A stretch of 64,000 nt of DNA from Paenibacillus sinopodophylli (lineage in GTDB: Bacteria; Bacillota; Bacilli; Paenibacillales; Paenibacillaceae): positions 434,001-498,000 of the forward strand of contig NZ_VDBO01000002.1 of assembly GCF_005930355.1 (NCBI RefSeq). The letters are read 5' to 3'. The notes under the pieces were generated by a model. The model ran no database searches. It saw only the letters and a list, made by a program, of their open reading frames with translations, and was not told the origin of the DNA. A program made the position numbers and the translations under genes. Below are positions 52,756 to 62,739 of this stretch, piece after piece (position 1 is the first letter of the stretch; the number at the start of each line of letters is the position of its first letter).

Positions 52756-53991
52756 ATGGAGCATATAGAAAATAATCCATTTGATAAAATCGAAGATGCG
52801 CTAGAAGATCTGAAATTGGGCAAGCCGATTATTGTCGTGGATGACGAGGATCGGGAGAACGAAGGCGATCTTATCGCACTTGCGGATCGCACGACGCCTG
52901 AAGTGATTAATTTCATGATTACGGAGGCAAGAGGTCTCGTATGTGTTCCGATTACACAGGAGCGTGCGGAACAGCTTGATTTGCCGCCGATGGTTACGCA
53001 TAATACCGACTATCACGGCACTGCGTTCACCGTATCAGTCGACTACATAGGTACAACAACCGGCATCTCGGCCTATGAACGTTCGCAGACGGTCAAAGCA
53101 TTAATCGATCCTTCCACGAAGGCGTCGGACTTCCGCAGACCGGGTCATATATTCCCGCTTATTGCGAAGTCTGGCGGTGTTCTTAGACGAGCTGGCCATA
53201 CGGAAGCGGCGATCGATCTTGCCATTATGTGCGGATCAGAACCTGCTGGTGCGATTTGTGAAATCATTAATGAGGACGGTACGATGGCTAGGCTGCCGGA
53301 TTTGCTTGTTTTCAAAGAAAAGCATAATTTGAAGCTGATTACGATTCAAGAGCTTATCCAGTACCGGAATGCCAAGGAAAAGCTAGTTGAGCGTGCAGTT
53401 GATGTGAAGCTGCCGACTGATTTCGGTACATTCCGCGCAATTGCGTACACCAATTTCGTGGACAACAAAGAGCATATTGCGCTTGTCAAAGGCGAGATCA
53501 ATGCGGAGACGCCACTTCTCGTTCGGGTTCATTCCGAATGCTTGACTGGTGATGTATTCCATTCCCATCGTTGTGATTGCGGACCGCAGCTTGAAGCCGC
53601 GCTGAAACAAATCGAAGAGGCGGGCAGCGGCGTGTTGCTTTACATGCGCCAAGAAGGAAGAGGCATTGGCCTCATCAACAAATTAAAGGCTTATGAGCTG
53701 CAAGAGCAGGGCCTTGATACGGTAGATGCCAATTTAAAGCTTGGCTTTCCAGCTGATTTGCGAGATTATGGTATAGGCGCGCAAATTCTGAAGGACTTAG
53801 GGGTCCGTCAGATGCGTCTGATGACCAATAACCCGCGTAAAATCAAAGGTCTTGAGGGCTATGGCCTTGAGGTTGTGGAGCGAGTTGCGATCCAGATGGA
53901 AACGAATGAAGACAATAAAAGCTACCTGCGTACAAAGAAAACGAAGCTGGGACATTTGCTCAGTTTTGAAGATATTGACTACATCATCTAA
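52756..53991 (+). CDS. ribBA: Bifunctional DHBP synthase/GTP cyclohydrolase II
   Basis: A 411-aa fusion. The N-terminal DHBP synthase domain has [14 protein letters not shown] near residue 27 and [29 protein letters not shown]; the C-terminal cyclohydrolase has [20 protein letters not shown] near 258, with zinc cysteines, and [12 protein letters not shown] at 52756 follows AAAGGAGGG; an in-frame GTG or similar 24 nt upstream is less likely. It makes both precursors of riboflavin. Confidence 0.96.
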   Translation: MEHIENNPFDKIEDALEDLKLGKPIIVVDDEDRENEGDLIALADRTTPEVINFMITEARGLVCVPITQERAEQLDLPPMVTHNTDYHGTAFTVSVDYIGTTTGISAYERSQTVKALIDPSTKASDFRRPGHIFPLIAKSGGVLRRAGHTEAAIDLAIMCGSEPAGAICEIINEDGTMARLPDLLVFKEKHNLKLITIQELIQYRNAKEKLVERAVDVKLPTDFGTFRAIAYTNFVDNKEHIALVKGEINAETPLLVRVHSECLTGDVFHSHRCDCGPQLEAALKQIEEAGSGVLLYMRQEGRGIGLINKLKAYELQEQGLDTVDANLKLGFPADLRDYGIGAQILKDLGVRQMRLMTNNPRKIKGLEGYGLEVVERVAIQMETNEDNKSYLRTKKTKLGHLLSFEDIDYII

Positions 53992-54014
53992 AATAACGAG
54001 AGGAAGTTGACAAA

Positions 54015-54485
54015 ATGACACGAATTTATGAGGGACATTTAGTATCAGAAGGTTTAAAATATGGAGTAGTAGTAGGACGTTTCAATGAATTTATTTCTAG
54101 CAAGCTGCTTGGAGGCGCTCTTGATGCTTTCAAACGCCACGGTGCACAAGATTCAGACGTTGAGGTAGCATGGGTTCCAGGCGCGTTCGAGATTCCGTTA
54201 ATTGCTCAGAAAATGGCAGAAAGCGGAAAGTATGATGCGGTTATTACTTTGGGCGCAGTCATTCGTGGTTCAACTCCACACTTCGACTTCGTCTGCAACG
54301 AGGCAGCAAAGGGAGTTGCGGCTATCGCTTTGAAAACAGGCGTTCCAACAATCTTTGGCGTGCTTACGGTTGATTCGATCGAGCAAGCCATTGAGCGTGC
54401 TGGTACGAAGGCGGGCAACAAAGGCTACGAGGCAGCTGCCAGTGCAATCGAAATGGCGAATTTGACTAAGCAATTGCAAGGCTAA
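54015..54485 (+). CDS. ribH: 6,7-Dimethyl-8-ribityllumazine synthase
   Basis: A 156-aa protein with [38 protein letters not shown] and [22 protein letters not shown], the full active-site set including the catalytic His. It forms the icosahedral capsid that joins the two riboflavin precursors. Last gene of the rib operon. Confidence 0.97.
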   Translation: MTRIYEGHLVSEGLKYGVVVGRFNEFISSKLLGGALDAFKRHGAQDSDVEVAWVPGAFEIPLIAQKMAESGKYDAVITLGAVIRGSTPHFDFVCNEAAKGVAAIALKTGVPTIFGVLTVDSIEQAIERAGTKAGNKGYEAAASAIEMANLTKQLQG

Positions 54486-54520
54486 GCAGCGAAGTTAAGG
54501 CTAGGCGGGAGGAAATGTAA

Positions 54521-55300
54521 GTGTCAGTGCTTTATAAGCTGGATTCATTCGAGGGGCCGCTTGATCTATTGCTACATTTGATCGACAAAGCTGAGATCGA
54601 TATCCATGAAGTGTCTATCAGTGAAATTACGATTCAATATATGGATTACTTGCATGCGATGAAAGAGCTGGAGCTGGAGGTAACGAGTGAGTTTCTAGTG
54701 ATGGCGGCTACCCTCTTGGCGATAAAGAGCAAGCAGCTTCTCCCGAAGCCTCCCATATTTGAAGATGATTATGAGGACTGGCCCGATGATGGGCTGGATC
54801 CGCGAGACGAGCTCATTCAGAAACTCGTAGAATACCGAAAGTTCAAACAAATAGCTGAGCAGCTGCGCGAGAAGGAAGTGGAGCGCAGTCTCGTCTATTC
54901 ACGTGAGCCGGAGGATATGTCGCCTTTCATGAAGGAGGAGAAAGTGAATCCGGTTGAGGGGGTTTACTTATCTGACTTGATCTCAGCCTTTCAGAAGGCG
55001 CTGCGCAGAGCTGCAAGACGCAACGTCGTCTCGACGATTCAACGTGACGAGATTTCTGTGAAGGATCGTATACGAGATATCGTTGATGTGTTGAAGCAGT
55101 TCGAAACGGTTCGTTTTTCTAAGCTCATTCGTGAGAATATGGATCGTCACGAGATCGTGGTTACGTTTCTCGCGATATTGGAGCTTATGAAAATGAAGCA
55201 TATCCGTTGTTTTCAGCACCAGCTCTTTGACGACATCGTTATTCATTGGAGAGGAGAGTCGTCACAAAGTGGATTATCAGAAGTTGAAGACGATTATTGA
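54521..55300 (+). CDS. scpA: Segregation and condensation protein A
   Basis: A 259-aa kleisin starting LYKLDSFEGPLDLLLHLIDKAEIDI, with VTSEFLVMAATLLAIKSKQLLPK. GTG start after GGGAGGAAA. ScpA bridges SMC heads and binds ScpB in the chromosome condensation complex. It overlaps scpB by 32 nt. Confidence 0.95.
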   Translation: MSVLYKLDSFEGPLDLLLHLIDKAEIDIHEVSISEITIQYMDYLHAMKELELEVTSEFLVMAATLLAIKSKQLLPKPPIFEDDYEDWPDDGLDPRDELIQKLVEYRKFKQIAEQLREKEVERSLVYSREPEDMSPFMKEEKVNPVEGVYLSDLISAFQKALRRAARRNVVSTIQRDEISVKDRIRDIVDVLKQFETVRFSKLIRENMDRHEIVVTFLAILELMKMKHIRCFQHQLFDDIVIHWRGESSQSGLSEVEDDY

Positions 55301-55871
55301 GGGACTGCTGTTTATGGCAGGGGACGAAGGTTTGACGAAGCGGCAATTGGGCGACATTATGGAGTTTGACGCAGAGCTTGCAGCAGATCTCGTCTATGAT
55401 TTACAGAGGGATCTAGAACGCGAGGGACGCGGTATCCAGATAGCGGAAGTTGCGGCTTCCTTTCGGCTGACGACACATTTGGAGCACGCGCCATATTTTG
55501 AGCGAATGGCTTATACGCCAACCCGTTCACAGCTCTCACAAGCTGCTCTTGAGACGCTCTCTATCGTCGCTTACCGTCAGCCTATTACTAGAATATCGAT
55601 TGAGGAAATTCGCGGGGTTAAGAGTGATCGAGCGATACAATCACTCGTCTCGAAAGATTTAATTGAAGAAGTAGGCCGTGCCGAGCAGATTGGACGTCCG
55701 ATATTATATGGTACGACGAAATCATTTTTAGATTATTTCGGATTGCCCTCGATTAAGGAGCTTCCAGAGCCAGGAAATGTCGATCTTGATGATGCACTGG
55801 AGGAACAAACGCAGCTGCTATTCGAGCGGTTGGACGGGAAGCAAATGACAATTGAAGAAATTAAAGAATGA
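55269..55871 (+). CDS. scpB: Segregation and condensation protein B
   Basis: A 200-aa tandem winged-helix protein with LKTIIEGLLFMAGDEGLTKRQL at the start and SQAALETLSIVAYRQPITRISIEEIRGVKSD in the middle. GTG at 55269 is chosen because it follows GAGAGGAGA and gives the family N-terminus; an in-frame start 42 nt upstream is rejected. Partner of ScpA and SMC. Confidence 0.95.
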   Translation: MDYQKLKTIIEGLLFMAGDEGLTKRQLGDIMEFDAELAADLVYDLQRDLEREGRGIQIAEVAASFRLTTHLEHAPYFERMAYTPTRSQLSQAALETLSIVAYRQPITRISIEEIRGVKSDRAIQSLVSKDLIEEVGRAEQIGRPILYGTTKSFLDYFGLPSIKELPEPGNVDLDDALEEQTQLLFERLDGKQMTIEEIKE

Positions 55872-55929
55872 GATTTGGCCGCCGGGTCATACTATATTCA
55901 ACCCATATTAGGGAAACGGAGGAAGCATC

Positions 55930-56622
55930 ATGATGCTCAGTTACCCTTACGGTTGGATGACGGCGGCCAGTCTCTTTTTTTTGCTCATTTCAATATTGAT
56001 TCTGAGCTCTCAAGTAGTCATTAAAGGACATTTGCGGCGAATTGGGCATAACGATGATGCAGAAGTGAACATTAAAGCACTTTTTGGAATAATCCGTTAT
56101 ACCTTGAAAGTACCGATTATTCAATTTACAGGTACTTCAGTCCAACTAAAGGAAGAGGTTTCTAAGACGAGTGCAGGGATCAATACGTGGAAAGAATTCA
56201 ATGAGGATATCGACCCGGAGAAAGTTGTATCTTCCATCGAAAAGTTTAAGCATCTGCTGCAAATGACGCGTAATTTGACGGGCTGGGTTAGAAAAACGTT
56301 GACGAAGGTACGTCTACTCGAGTGGAATTGGAATACCTCAGTCGGTACAGGCGATGCGATGTGGACAGCGATGTCTACAGGGCTTGTCTGGTCGGTCAAG
56401 ACTTCAATTATAGGCGTTTTATCGCAGATGGTGAAGCTGAAAACAGAGCCGAAAATGAATGTTCAGCCTATTTATCAACGATCTGCTTTCACAACCGAAT
56501 GGTCATGCATAGCTCAAATCCGCTTCGGTTATGCTATTCTTGCCGGACTTCAGCTCTTCGTTCGGATGAGGAAAATGAAAGGAGGCGTCAAAGCATGGCA
56601 GAACATCCTATTCAAGGCTTAA
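55930..56622 (+). CDS. ytfI: YtfI-like protein (DUF2953)
   Basis: A 230-aa protein with one N-terminal membrane segment (~10-29, ASLFFLLISILILSSQVVI), a middle IKALFGIIRYTLKVP segment and GLVWSVKTSIIGVL near 155. DUF2953 genes lie directly before gerW (ytfJ) in sporeformers, as here. Function unknown; a sporulation role is inferred from context. ATG at 55930 or 55933. The coding end overlaps the gerW start by 28 nt. Confidence 0.85.
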   Translation: MMLSYPYGWMTAASLFFLLISILILSSQVVIKGHLRRIGHNDDAEVNIKALFGIIRYTLKVPIIQFTGTSVQLKEEVSKTSAGINTWKEFNEDIDPEKVVSSIEKFKHLLQMTRNLTGWVRKTLTKVRLLEWNWNTSVGTGDAMWTAMSTGLVWSVKTSIIGVLSQMVKLKTEPKMNVQPIYQRSAFTTEWSCIAQIRFGYAILAGLQLFVRMRKMKGGVKAWQNILFKA

Positions 56623-57074
56623 TGCAAACAGCAATGGAAAATATTAAAGAGATGGTTGACGTCAATACGATTGTTGGAGACCCTGTTCAAACGCCAGACG
56701 GAAGCATCATCATGCCGATATCCAAGGTGGGCTTCGGATTTGTAGCAGGCGGAAGTGACATTCGCTTAGATGATGCCGATCATAAAAATCAATCCGATGC
56801 GCAGCATGCTTCAGTAGCGATGCCATTCGGCGGCGGTAGCGGTGGCGGCGTATCGATTACGCCAATTGCTTTTCTCGTGGTAGGTACACATGGTGTGAAA
56901 ATTGTACCGCTTGATAATCAGACGCATCTGCTTGAACGAGTCATTGATTCGGCTCCGCATGTTTTTGACAAGCTGCAATCTATGATGAAACAGCCGTCAA
57001 GCACGGCTGCATATGTTGATCCGTCTCCTACGGTAATAAGCGGACATGTAGACGCGAATGATCACCTCTTATGA
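56595..57074 (+). CDS. gerW: Sporulation/germination protein GerW (YtfJ)
   Basis: A 159-aa protein. GLMQTAMENIKEMVDVNTIVGDPV at the start and GSIIMPISKVGFGFVAGGSD are diagnostic, followed by a Gly-rich loop GGGSGGGVSITPIAFLVV. ATG at 56595 follows GGAGGCG; longer in-frame starts inside ytfI are rejected. YtfJ/GerW is needed for normal germination through the cortex in Bacillus. Confidence 0.93.
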   Translation: MAEHPIQGLMQTAMENIKEMVDVNTIVGDPVQTPDGSIIMPISKVGFGFVAGGSDIRLDDADHKNQSDAQHASVAMPFGGGSGGGVSITPIAFLVVGTHGVKIVPLDNQTHLLERVIDSAPHVFDKLQSMMKQPSSTAAYVDPSPTVISGHVDANDHLL

Positions 57075-57078
57075 CATA

Positions 57079-57101
57079 ACTGCCCGAGAGGGCAGTTTTT
57101 C
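57079..57101 (+). terminator. Terminator after gerW
   Basis: AACTGCCC and GGGCAGTT pair around GAG or GAGA and are followed by TTTTTC. Confidence 0.93.
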
Positions 57102-57202
57102 ATTTTTTGTTAGGTATTTTTCGTCTAGAGCGAGATGTACAAGCATATATTGAAAAGGACATAGGCTTTATTTACTTTCGCGCGAGAGGGGCAAGGAACG
57201 CT

Positions 57203-58399
57203 ATGTATTTTAGAATAATGCGGAAAATCGTTGCACTTGGGTGTATGACTGCTCTACTCGCCTTGACAAGCTTACATGAGGCAGCTCACGCGAGTCCAAG
57301 CACGCTCTACACAAATGCCAAAGGATCGGCATTGATAGATGTAGAAAGTGGTCGCCTGTTATACAGCAGTAATGGCGATACATCGATGCGCATAGCAAGC
57401 TTAACCAAAATCATGACCGCTATCGTAGCGATCGATAATGGCAAGCTGACCGATATGGTGAAAACAAGTAAACGTGCTGTGGGCAAAGAAGGCTCCTCCA
57501 TTTATCTTCAGCTTGGCGAGGAAATGAGTCTGCTTCATATGCTTTACGGACTTATGCTTCGTTCGGGCAATGACGCGGCGACTGCTATCGCAGAGCATGT
57601 TGGCGGTTCTGAGGAAGGGTTCGTACATCTCATGAATGAAAAAGCTATTTTCCTCGGACTAACGCATACGCAGTTCAAAAATCCACACGGCTTAGATGAA
57701 GAAGGGCACTATTCGTCTGCTAATGATTTGGCCAAGCTTACTGCTTATGCCTTGAAAAATGATGTGTTTGCGGAGATTGTAAGCACGCGAGTTAAGAAGG
57801 TGCCTAATCCGCATGAGAAATGGGAATACAGCTATATCAATAAGAATAAGATGCTGAACATGTACGAAGGGGCTGACGGGGTCAAAACTGGCTATACCAA
57901 AAAGTCGCTTCGATGTCTTGTCAGCTCGGCAACGCGGAATGGCCAGCAGATAGCAGCTGTAACTATTAATGATGGGGATGATTGGTCAGACCACCGAAAG
58001 ATGCTCGATTGGGGCTTCAAGCATTATCCGCTTCAAGAAATTGCATCGAAAGGACAGCCGATTGCAGGCTATCCCTACACCGTCGGACAATCCTTCATCT
58101 ACCCCGTTGCTGAGCAAGAAGCGGATGAAATTCAATCAAGACTAGTGCTCCATCCTGCTGATTCCATTCGATCCACCTTTGGAGAACGAGGCGTGCTTGA
58201 ATGGTATATAGGCAAACATCTCATCGGTTTTATACCTATCTATGATGCGGCTAGCCCTAAGCTTGAACAATCGACTAAATCGTCAAAAGCAGCACAAACG
58301 CTAGCTGATTTCCGTAGAGCATCGAAAGCGGATCGTCTTGATCCGATGATAAATTCTGTATTGAAAGTACTGGATGCATTATTCGAGCATGGCGCTTAG
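57203..58399 (+). CDS. dacB: D-alanyl-D-alanine carboxypeptidase DacB
   Basis: A 398-aa S11 peptidase with a signal-like segment (residues ~8-30, to AAHAS) and the motifs S66-L-T-K69, SGN in LRSGNDAA, and KTG in GVKTGYTKKSLRC. ATG at 57203 is chosen for its family-like N-terminus; an in-frame start 96 nt upstream is rejected. In B. subtilis dacB-spmA-spmB form a sigma-E operon that sets cortex cross-linking and spore dehydration, and the same order holds here. Confidence 0.93.
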   Translation: MYFRIMRKIVALGCMTALLALTSLHEAAHASPSTLYTNAKGSALIDVESGRLLYSSNGDTSMRIASLTKIMTAIVAIDNGKLTDMVKTSKRAVGKEGSSIYLQLGEEMSLLHMLYGLMLRSGNDAATAIAEHVGGSEEGFVHLMNEKAIFLGLTHTQFKNPHGLDEEGHYSSANDLAKLTAYALKNDVFAEIVSTRVKKVPNPHEKWEYSYINKNKMLNMYEGADGVKTGYTKKSLRCLVSSATRNGQQIAAVTINDGDDWSDHRKMLDWGFKHYPLQEIASKGQPIAGYPYTVGQSFIYPVAEQEADEIQSRLVLHPADSIRSTFGERGVLEWYIGKHLIGFIPIYDAASPKLEQSTKSSKAAQTLADFRRASKADRLDPMINSVLKVLDALFEHGA

Positions 58400-58462
58400 C
58401 ATGGCGGGGGAGACGCCGGTTGATAGCGTTATGCATAGGCATAGCTTGGGGAGGCGGCCAGC

Positions 58463-59116
58463 ATGGTAAACTGGATATGGTTGTTTTTTATTGTCGCGAG
58501 TGTCGTTGTTGCTGCAATTACTGGGAAGATGGATGCGGTGACGCAGGCAGCCTTTGAGGGAGCCAAATCAGGCGTCACTGTAAGCTTTGGACTAATTAGT
58601 ATTATGGTGTTCTGGCTTGGCATGATGCGAATTGCTGAGGATGCAGGCTTGCTGCAAACATTGGCCCGTTTGCTTGGTCCTATTGTTAGAAAGCTGTTTC
58701 CAGATGTTCCTCGCAACCATCCGGCTATCGGCTACATTATGAGTAATTTGAGCGCGAATCTGTTCGGTCTAGGCAATGCAGCAACCCCAATGGGGATTAA
58801 GGCCATGCAAGAGCTGCAGAAACTGAACCCCGATCCTACTACGGCAACACCTGCCATGTGTACCCTGCTTGCACTAAATACATCAAGTATAACCATTATT
58901 CCGACTACGCTTATTGCGATTAGAATGAATTACGGTTCGGCAAATCCAGCAGAAATTATCGGTACGACGCTTGCTGCAACTTTCGTGGCTACGTCCGCCG
59001 CTATACTCGCAGACCGCTGGTACAGAAGAAAGTCCCCACCTCCGGCAGTACCGCCTTCATTGAAAACAAATATGAAAGCAAGTCCTCATGCAGCTGGAGG
59101 TGAACCTATTGTATAA
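58463..59116 (+). CDS. spmA: Spore maturation protein A
   Basis: A 217-aa membrane protein with a nucleoside-recognition (GATE-type) domain. ITGKMDAVTQAAFEGAKSGVTVSFGLI and NLFGLGNAATPMGIKAMQELQ are diagnostic. GGGGAGGCGG precedes the ATG. SpmA and SpmB support spore core dehydration. Its end overlaps the spmB start by 8 nt. Confidence 0.95.
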   Translation: MVNWIWLFFIVASVVVAAITGKMDAVTQAAFEGAKSGVTVSFGLISIMVFWLGMMRIAEDAGLLQTLARLLGPIVRKLFPDVPRNHPAIGYIMSNLSANLFGLGNAATPMGIKAMQELQKLNPDPTTATPAMCTLLALNTSSITIIPTTLIAIRMNYGSANPAEIIGTTLAATFVATSAAILADRWYRRKSPPPAVPPSLKTNMKASPHAAGGEPIV

Positions 59117-59645
59117 CCTGTTCTCCAGTCTGTCTGCATGGATGATTCCAGCCATTATCGTTTTTATTCCGCTTTATGCAGCGCTTAGACGAAAGGTACC
59201 CGTGTACGAGACTTTTGTAGAAGGCGCAAAGGACGGCTTCGGAACGGCCATTAACATTATTCCTCATCTTGTCGGGATGATGGTTGCTATCAGCATGTTT
59301 CGTTCTTCTGGCGCACTGGAGCTTATGCTTTCGGCCGTCAGACCTTTATTCGACTGGCTGGGCATTCCAAGCGAGGTACTGCCTCTTGGCATTCTGCGTC
59401 CATTAACCGGAGCGGGATCGCTTGCGTTCACGACCGATCTGATCCAAACCTTCGGGCCGGATTCGATGATTGGCAGAATCGCATCTACCATTCAAGGAAG
59501 CACGGATACGACGTTGTATGTACTTACGGTTTATTTCGGAGCCGTTGGCATTCGCAAGTCCCGATATGCGTTGAAAGTCGGTTTGTTTTCGGATTTAGTC
59601 GGTTTTTTTGCAGCTATTTTAATTTGCTTATACATATTCGGCTAG
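59109..59645 (+). CDS. spmB: Spore maturation protein B
   Basis: A 178-aa membrane protein. EGAKDGFGTAINIIPHLVGMMVAISMFR and RPLTGAGSLAFTTDLIQTFGPDS are diagnostic. TTG at 59109 follows GGAGGTG at about 7 nt and is preferred to the ATG at 59088, which precedes that site. Partner of SpmA. Confidence 0.94.
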   Translation: MYNLFSSLSAWMIPAIIVFIPLYAALRRKVPVYETFVEGAKDGFGTAINIIPHLVGMMVAISMFRSSGALELMLSAVRPLFDWLGIPSEVLPLGILRPLTGAGSLAFTTDLIQTFGPDSMIGRIASTIQGSTDTTLYVLTVYFGAVGIRKSRYALKVGLFSDLVGFFAAILICLYIFG

Positions 59646-59699
59646 TGAAGCTTGTACTTTCTTCCTCATATCGTTATGATGGAGATTGAGGTGAAAGCA

Positions 59700-60446
59700 T
59701 TGGAACGTTTACAGAAAATATTAGCCGCTGCGGGAATCGCTTCCCGTCGCAAATGTGAAGAAATGATTTTGGCAGGGATGGTTGAGCTTAACGGTGAGAA
59801 GGTAACGACGCTTGGTGTGAAGGCTGATCCGGCTGTCGACACGATATCCGTTAACGGTAAGGCGATTCGAAGTGAGAAGAAGCTCTATCTCATGATGAAT
59901 AAATCCAAGGGTGTTATTACAAGCGCCAAGGACCCCCAAGGCCGTAAAGTAGTATCCGATTTCTTGCCAGGCATCAAAGAGAGAGTATATCCAGTCGGGC
60001 GATTGGATTATGATACGGAAGGGCTGCTTCTTCTGACAAATGATGGAGAGTTCGCCAACTTGCTTACACATCCAAGTCATCATGTGCCCAAAACTTATCG
60101 TGCAACCGTTAAAGGCGTGCCACATGGAACCGCGCTTGAGCAGCTCCAGAAGGGTATTAAGCTGGAGGACGGGATGACAGCTCCGGCAGAAGTGGAATAC
60201 CATGATGTGGATACCGATGGAAACGAAGCAACGATTACGATCACGATATTTGAAGGACGTAACCGTCAGGTTCGTAGGATGTTCGAGGCAATTGGCCATA
60301 AGGTTATAAGGCTGAAGCGAATCCGTTTCGGAGAGCTTGGGCTTGAAAATCTAGCTCGCGGAAAGTATCGTCATTTGACGCCAGTGGAAGTTAAGGAATT
60401 GCTTGATATTGCGAACAGCAAGACACATAAAGTTCATAAAAAGTAA
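59700..60446 (+). CDS. rluB: Pseudouridine synthase RluB
   Basis: A 248-aa protein with an N-terminal S4 domain (ERLQKILAAAGIASRRKCEEMI) and the RsuA-type catalytic motif GRLDYDTEGLLLLTNDGE near residue 100 with the active Asp. GRNRQVRRMFEAIGHKVIRLKR is typical. TTG at 59700 follows GAGGTG; a longer in-frame start is rejected. It modifies 23S rRNA, near position 2605 in other species. Confidence 0.94.
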   Translation: MERLQKILAAAGIASRRKCEEMILAGMVELNGEKVTTLGVKADPAVDTISVNGKAIRSEKKLYLMMNKSKGVITSAKDPQGRKVVSDFLPGIKERVYPVGRLDYDTEGLLLLTNDGEFANLLTHPSHHVPKTYRATVKGVPHGTALEQLQKGIKLEDGMTAPAEVEYHDVDTDGNEATITITIFEGRNRQVRRMFEAIGHKVIRLKRIRFGELGLENLARGKYRHLTPVEVKELLDIANSKTHKVHKK

Positions 60447-60478
60447 TCGACGGCGGCAGTAATTGCCGTCGAATTTTC
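60446..60478 (+). terminator. Terminator after rluB
   Basis: TCGACGGC pairs with GCCGTCGA around a 10-nt loop and leads into ATTTTC. A TATAAT at 60481-60486 directly follows and may be the resA -10. Confidence 0.85.
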
Positions 60479-60532
60479 GTTATAATGGTAATATTGTGAC
60501 TGCATTTAGAGAAGCTGGTGGTGAATTCAATT

Positions 60533-61063
60533 ATGGGAAAATCGCGCAAGACGGTACAAATCGTCATTCTGCTTGCCGTCTTGATCATAGGTGGGTATGC
60601 AATTGGATCTACATTATTTGCTGCCGATAACAAAGGCCCTTTGAAGGAAGGAGACAAGCCTCCTGCTTTCGAGCTTCTCGATTTAGAAGGCAATGCGAGG
60701 CAATTGTCCGATTATGAAGGCAAAGCCGTTGTGGTGAACTTTTGGGGCACGTTTTGTCCACCCTGCGTGAAGGAAATGCCTGAGTTTGAAAGGCAGTATG
60801 CGAAGTGGAAGGATCAAGGCTTAGTTATTTTGGCTATTAATTTAAGTGAGGATACGTTGACCGTGAACAATTTTGTTCGCCGCTTCGATTTGAATTATCC
60901 GATCTTACGCGACGTCAATCGCAAGACGGAGCGAAGCTACGGATTAAAGTCATATCCTACTACTTTTTTCATTAACCCGGACGGTACATTAATGGAAATT
61001 AAAGTAGGCGGAATGACCGAGGTTGAGATTGATGAGCGGATTGAGAGATTGCTTAAGCTTTAG
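60533..61063 (+). CDS. resA: Thiol-disulfide oxidoreductase ResA
   Basis: A 176-aa thioredoxin-fold protein with a membrane anchor (residues ~8-28) and an active site WGTFCPPC (C75, C78). B. subtilis ResA has CEPC, so the Pro-Pro pair differs. ATG at 60533 follows GGTGGTG. It reduces apocytochrome c on the outer face of the membrane so that haem can be attached by ResBC. Confidence 0.92.
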   Translation: MGKSRKTVQIVILLAVLIIGGYAIGSTLFAADNKGPLKEGDKPPAFELLDLEGNARQLSDYEGKAVVVNFWGTFCPPCVKEMPEFERQYAKWKDQGLVILAINLSEDTLTVNNFVRRFDLNYPILRDVNRKTERSYGLKSYPTTFFINPDGTLMEIKVGGMTEVEIDERIERLLKL

Positions 61064-61074
61064 GAGGTTTTATT

Positions 61075-62739
61075 GTGTTAGTGGTTGAGAACACAAAGTG
61101 TGAGTGCGGGCATCAGAATGCAATTGGAACTGTGCTCTGCGAGAACTGCGGGAAACCGCTGGAGCACAATGAAGTGTCCGATTTGCCTTTGGAAATGCGT
61201 TACGACGGGGTGGCTCGCCGTTCGCAGAAGAGCAATCCGAATTATATTGATCGAATATGGAATTTCTTCTCTTCTGTCAAAATCGCCATTTACTTGATCG
61301 TCCTTACTTTTTTGACAGCTATGCTCGGTACGATCTACCCGCAGGAAAATACCTTTATCAATAACTTTGATCCATCTGTCTATTACGAGCAAACGTACGG
61401 TTTGCCTGGCAAGCTATATTATTTGCTCGGCCTGTCGCATACGTATGAAACCTGGTGGTTCATCGGTCTGCTGGTTATGATTGGGACATCGCTTGTCATT
61501 TGCAGTCTTGACCGTGTATTGCCCCTTTACCGGGCTCTTAGCAAGCAGCAAATCCGCAAGCATCTGCAGTTCATCCATCGCCAGAAGACGGTGTACAAGC
61601 AGACGATTGCCTTGGATGAAGAGAAGTGGGTACAAGAATTCGGTACACAGTTGAAGCGAAAAGGCTATCGTATTCACCGGGATGGCTCAGCTCTGTTAGC
61701 AGAGAAAAACAGGTTTAGCCGCTGGGGACCGTATATTAACCATATTGGATTAATATTGTTCCTGCTTGCGATTCTGGCAAGAAGTATTCCGAGCTGGCAA
61801 ATGGATAGCTACATAACGATTCCAGACGGCGATACGATCCAAATCGCGGATACGAATTATTTTGTGAAAAACGAGAAGTTTACGGTGGAATTCTATACGG
61901 ATGATGAACTGCCGGAGCAACTCAAGGGTACTGCCCGCGCGAAGCTGTTTGAAACAAAAGCAGTGCTTTACGAATGTGTGAGCAACTGTTCGGATCAAAC
62001 GAGGAAGCCTGAGCTCGTAGAAGTAAAGCGGCATAATATCATTGTCAATGAACCGCTCACGTATAAAGGTTTAAAGCTGTATCAGTTCGACTTTGATACA
62101 ACTCCGCGATTAAATGCTGTGCACCCTATACTGGTAGATAAAAAAACGGGGGAGAAATACGGCCCGTTCGATCTGCCTATGAAGGATTCTGCATTGCAGC
62201 ATAAGCTTGGTCCATATACGCTTGATTTGTATGCGAATTACATGGAATTTGCAATTGGCGATAACGGTGAGCCTACAACGCTTTCCCGAGATCCAATTGC
62301 ACCGGCATTCGTCTTTACGGTGAAAGGCCCAGGTCTGGAGCCGGAAGGTGAGCCTTATATGTATTTCCCGATGCAGAAGGACAAGGTTAAGTTCTCGCAG
62401 GATGTGATTAACCATGCTGTAGCGGACAAGATCGAGATCAGAGTAGACGGTATGGAAAATGTTGATTTCTCTGAAGCATCTACCTACTTGAATGTAAGGA
62501 TGGATCGAGCATTGCCTTATGTTTGGGTAGGCGCGGCATTCTCAATGATCGGTCTGCTGATGGGTTCTTATTGGCAGCATCGCCGGATTTGGCTTCGCAT
62601 TGATGAGGGAGAGCTTTCATTAGGTGCACATACGAATAAAAACTGGTACGGTATGCGCTCAGAGGTTGCGGGAGCGCTTCAAAAAATAGGGATAACCGTA
62701 GATCCGAAGTCGCTTGATAACGGAGGGAATAACGCGTGA
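61075..62739 (+). CDS. resB: Cytochrome c biogenesis protein ResB
   Basis: A 554-aa protein with about four membrane helices (~68-88, ~128-148, ~218-236, ~475-492) and a large external domain. SSVKIAIYLIVLTFLTAMLGTIYPQ and RWGPYINHIGLILFLLAIL are typical. The N-terminus carries C9-x-C11 and C22-x-x-C25, a small zinc-ribbon-like module. GTG at 61075 follows GGAGG. With ResC it carries haem to apocytochrome c (system II). It overlaps resC by 4 nt. Confidence 0.94.
   Translation: MLVVENTKCECGHQNAIGTVLCENCGKPLEHNEVSDLPLEMRYDGVARRSQKSNPNYIDRIWNFFSSVKIAIYLIVLTFLTAMLGTIYPQENTFINNFDPSVYYEQTYGLPGKLYYLLGLSHTYETWWFIGLLVMIGTSLVICSLDRVLPLYRALSKQQIRKHLQFIHRQKTVYKQTIALDEEKWVQEFGTQLKRKGYRIHRDGSALLAEKNRFSRWGPYINHIGLILFLLAILARSIPSWQMDSYITIPDGDTIQIADTNYFVKNEKFTVEFYTDDELPEQLKGTARAKLFETKAVLYECVSNCSDQTRKPELVEVKRHNIIVNEPLTYKGLKLYQFDFDTTPRLNAVHPILVDKKTGEKYGPFDLPMKDSALQHKLGPYTLDLYANYMEFAIGDNGEPTTLSRDPIAPAFVFTVKGPGLEPEGEPYMYFPMQKDKVKFSQDVINHAVADKIEIRVDGMENVDFSEASTYLNVRMDRALPYVWVGAAFSMIGLLMGSYWQHRRIWLRIDEGELSLGAHTNKNWYGMRSEVAGALQKIGITVDPKSLDNGGNNA

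Noticed and set aside
57147-57170. ATATT and CATAGGCT before dacB as a sigma-E promoter
   Set aside because: The spacing is only about 8 nt, far below 13-15.
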